Below, piece by piece: positions 62,272 through 64,000 of a DNA stretch of 64,000 nucleotides. The first letter of the stretch is position 1. Each line of letters opens with the position of its first letter. The stretch spans positions 1,116,001 to 1,180,000 of the forward strand of contig NZ_JAVXZZ010000001.1 of the NCBI RefSeq assembly GCF_032337135.1. The letters run 5' to 3'. The position numbers were made by a program, and so were the translations under genes. The stretch is from Allorhodoferax sp032337135 (GTDB lineage Bacteria > Pseudomonadota > Gammaproteobacteria > Burkholderiales > Burkholderiaceae_C). The notes beneath the pieces were generated by a model. That model saw nothing but the letters and a program-made list of their open reading frames with translations. It had not been told where the DNA came from and did no database searches.

Positions 62272-63885
62272 TTAGCGCCCAGACGTGATGTGCCGTGCCG
62301 CGGCGCGGCCGGTGAGGATGCAACCCGGCAGGAAGGTGCCTTCCAGCGAACGTTTGCCACTGGCACCGCCGCCACCAAACCCCGCCGCTTCGCCCACGCA
62401 GTACAGGCCGGCAATCGGCTGGCCCGCGCCGTCGAGCACGCGGCTTTGCAGGTCGGTACGCAGGCCGCCCAGGCTCTTGCGCGTGATGAGCTGCATCTGG
62501 ATGGCGATGAACGGCCCGGCACCCGGCTGCTGCAATGGTGCGGGCTTGCAGGTGCGCAACTTGTCTGGCCCCCACTGGCGGGCGTGCAGGATGCGGCGGA
62601 TCTGGTCGTCGTTGGCCAGCTTCATGCCATTCGCAAAATTGGCATCGAACGCGTCGGCCGTGGCCTGCAGCACGTCGGGGCGCACGTCATGCGAGCAGGT
62701 CAGCGCGTTCATCTTGGCCGCCAACCCCGCGAGTGTGTCGTCCACCAGGAAGTGGCGGCTCTCGGCGGCCATCTGTTTCACCAGCCGGTGGTTGCCGAGC
62801 AGGGTTTCCTTGAGGAACAGCGGGAACTGCTTGTCGCGGATGCGCTGGTTGTGTTCCGCGCCCGAAATGGCAAATTCCTTGGCCGCGATGCGCCAGTTCA
62901 GCAGGTGCCAGGTCCAGGGCTTTTCCTGCGCAGCGACACGCTGGCACAGCCAATGCGTGTCGAAGCCCGTGACCAAGGGCTCGGGCCCGATGCGCTCGCC
63001 CTTGTGGTTAAGCCACAGCGCGGACTTGCAGGGAATGGTGGAGAGGCCATGGCCCTCGAAGTGCGGAAACGGGTGCGGAAAACCGGCGGCGTAGTTCCAC
63101 ATCTCGCCCGCGTGGGTAATCTGTGCGCCGAACCCTGCGGCCAGGTGGTGCAGCTTGCCGTCGGCAAATGGGTGCGCGCCGTTGAGTAGGGTGGCGGGCT
63201 GGGGGCGGTCTTTCGGCCAGTTGGCGCGGGTCTCGGCGTGGCCACCGTTGATGCCACCCATGGCCAGCACCACCACCGGGGCCTGCAAGCGCACTTCGGC
63301 GCCCGTGGCCTCGTTCACCGCCACCGCGCCGTGCGTCTGCCCGCCCTGCACGTCCAGCGCCGTGACACGGTGGCCATGCAGCACAGTCAGCCGCCCACCA
63401 CGGTCGGCGGCGCGCAGCTGGGCAATCATGCGGCGCGTGAGTTCACGCGAGGTGCCCCAGACGATGTGGTAGCGCGGCACACTGTTGCCGTCACCCTGCA
63501 TGCCGCGCTCGACCCAGTTCACGGCCGGCATGAAGGACACACCTTCCTGGATCAGCCAGTCGTACACCTGGGCGCGCGAGTGCTCCACGTAGTAGCGGGC
63601 CCACTGCTGCGGGTAGGTGTCTTCGGGGTCCATCTCGCCAAAGCGCAGCCAGTCGCGCAGAGCCACCTCCGGGGTGTCGGGAATCTTCATGCGCGCCTGC
63701 AGCGGCGTGCCCACCAGCGCCATGCCGCCAAAGGCCCACAGGGCCAGGCCGCCGAAGCGTTCCGGGGTGTCGCGGTCGACGATGGTGACGCGCTGGCCTG
63801 CGCGCAGGGCTTCCAGGGCGGTGACGATGCCGGCCAGGCCGCCCCCGGCGACCACCAGGTCCGATTGAATGGCTTGCGATTGCAC
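62272..63885 (-). CDS. FAD-binding dehydrogenase (fumarate reductase / ketosteroid dehydrogenase-like)
   Basis: 537-residue flavoprotein. The N-terminal FAD fold is clear (DLVVAGGGLAGIVTALEALRAGQRVTIVDRD; GGGLAG at 14-19). The C-terminal FAD segment is GLYCVGEAAGFGGGGASGKRSLEGTFLPGCILTGRAAARH. The middle has the fumarate-reductase/KstD-like substrate domain. It probably carries out a desaturation or its reverse. The GTG start at 63885 is preceded by GAGGAG 7-12 bases upstream. Second visible gene of the right-edge operon. Confidence 0.88.
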   Translation of the reverse strand: MQSQAIQSDLVVAGGGLAGIVTALEALRAGQRVTIVDRDTPERFGGLALWAFGGMALVGTPLQARMKIPDTPEVALRDWLRFGEMDPEDTYPQQWARYYVEHSRAQVYDWLIQEGVSFMPAVNWVERGMQGDGNSVPRYHIVWGTSRELTRRMIAQLRAADRGGRLTVLHGHRVTALDVQGGQTHGAVAVNEATGAEVRLQAPVVVLAMGGINGGHAETRANWPKDRPQPATLLNGAHPFADGKLHHLAAGFGAQITHAGEMWNYAAGFPHPFPHFEGHGLSTIPCKSALWLNHKGERIGPEPLVTGFDTHWLCQRVAAQEKPWTWHLLNWRIAAKEFAISGAEHNQRIRDKQFPLFLKETLLGNHRLVKQMAAESRHFLVDDTLAGLAAKMNALTCSHDVRPDVLQATADAFDANFANGMKLANDDQIRRILHARQWGPDKLRTCKPAPLQQPGAGPFIAIQMQLITRKSLGGLRTDLQSRVLDGAGQPIAGLYCVGEAAGFGGGGASGKRSLEGTFLPGCILTGRAAARHITSGR

Positions 63886-63903
63886 GCGTGTCTCCTCGTT
63901 GTC

Positions 63904-64000
63904 TTATTTGGCCGTCGCGCCCGCATCGGGCTCCAGCAAGGCTTGTTTGAGTGCGGCGTCCGCGGGGCGCTCGCCGAAGTAGTTGTACATCAGGCAGCCG
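63904..64000 (-). CDS. C-terminal end of a gene entering from the right edge
   Basis: Last 31 codons and the TAA of a minus-strand gene; it reads GCLMYNYFGERPADAALKQA and ends GATAK. The stop is 18 bases before the FAD-dehydrogenase start, so it belongs to the same operon. Too little is visible to name a family. Confidence 0.6.
   Translation of the reverse strand, partial: GCLMYNYFGERPADAALKQALLEPDAGATAK

Overview
The window is a GC-rich stretch of a bacterial chromosome. It is almost certainly a betaproteobacterium of the order Burkholderiales, most like the family Comamonadaceae (Rhodoferax/Acidovorax/Hydrogenophaga-type). The grounds are the protein types (DUF4148, GTP-type PEP carboxykinase, many LysR regulators, ssuEADCBF with a Mop-type ssuF), the codon use, and a short interspersed repeat that I associate from memory with Comamonadaceae. 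No rRNA, tRNA, CRISPR, phage or IS transposase was seen. Coding density is high.

Layout. 1-9.4 kb: the start of a lipase-like hydrolase running off the left edge, a DUF2804 gene, a tandem-AAA ATPase, pckG, and a LysR / metallophosphoesterase / UspA overlapping set. 9.4-23 kb: amino-acid carbon flow. dadA (D-alanine), bauA-pfpI-mmsA (beta-alanine to acetyl-CoA) and ald (L-alanine) all feed pyruvate or acetyl-CoA, and pckG supplies the gluconeogenic step. Two of these units are divergent from their own LysR gene. This part also holds a long MITE-like palindrome (11927-12313) and a 106-bp remnant of a second mmsA gene (18930-19035).

19-36 kb: a dense cyclic-di-GMP signalling region. It has two membrane GGDEF proteins, two GGDEF-EAL hybrids, a 7TMR-DISM receptor without an output domain, and two solute-binding proteins without transporters. 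One of these binding proteins is sandwiched in an apparent operon between a diguanylate cyclase and a PAS-GGDEF-EAL protein. uup, arfB, ccoG, a cysteine-less IscR paralogue and an NhaR-type LysR gene lie among or after these.

38-50 kb: a sulfur-acquisition island of two operons, sbp-ssuE-ssuA-(sORF)-ssuD-ssuC-ssuB-ssuF and hydrolase-sbp-cysT-cysW-cysA. Each is preceded by the same 27-bp AT-rich motif, a candidate CysB site. 50-58 kb: a DISM-GGDEF protein, a DUF898 / M48 protease / 46-aa membrane protein operon, DUF1330, adenosine deaminase, a Ca2+/H+ antiporter and a lipoprotein. 58.5-64 kb: a minus-strand catabolic operon entering from beyond the right edge (unknown gene, FAD dehydrogenase, BASS-type transporter, FMN 2-hydroxyacid oxidase, ThDP enzyme). 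It looks like uptake of an organic acid, its oxidation to a 2-keto acid, then thiamine-dependent cleavage.

A roughly 60-bp dispersed repeat occurs at least six times. One copy supplies the ribosome binding site and start codon of ssuB, one supplies the end of a PfpI-family gene, and one lies inside uup.
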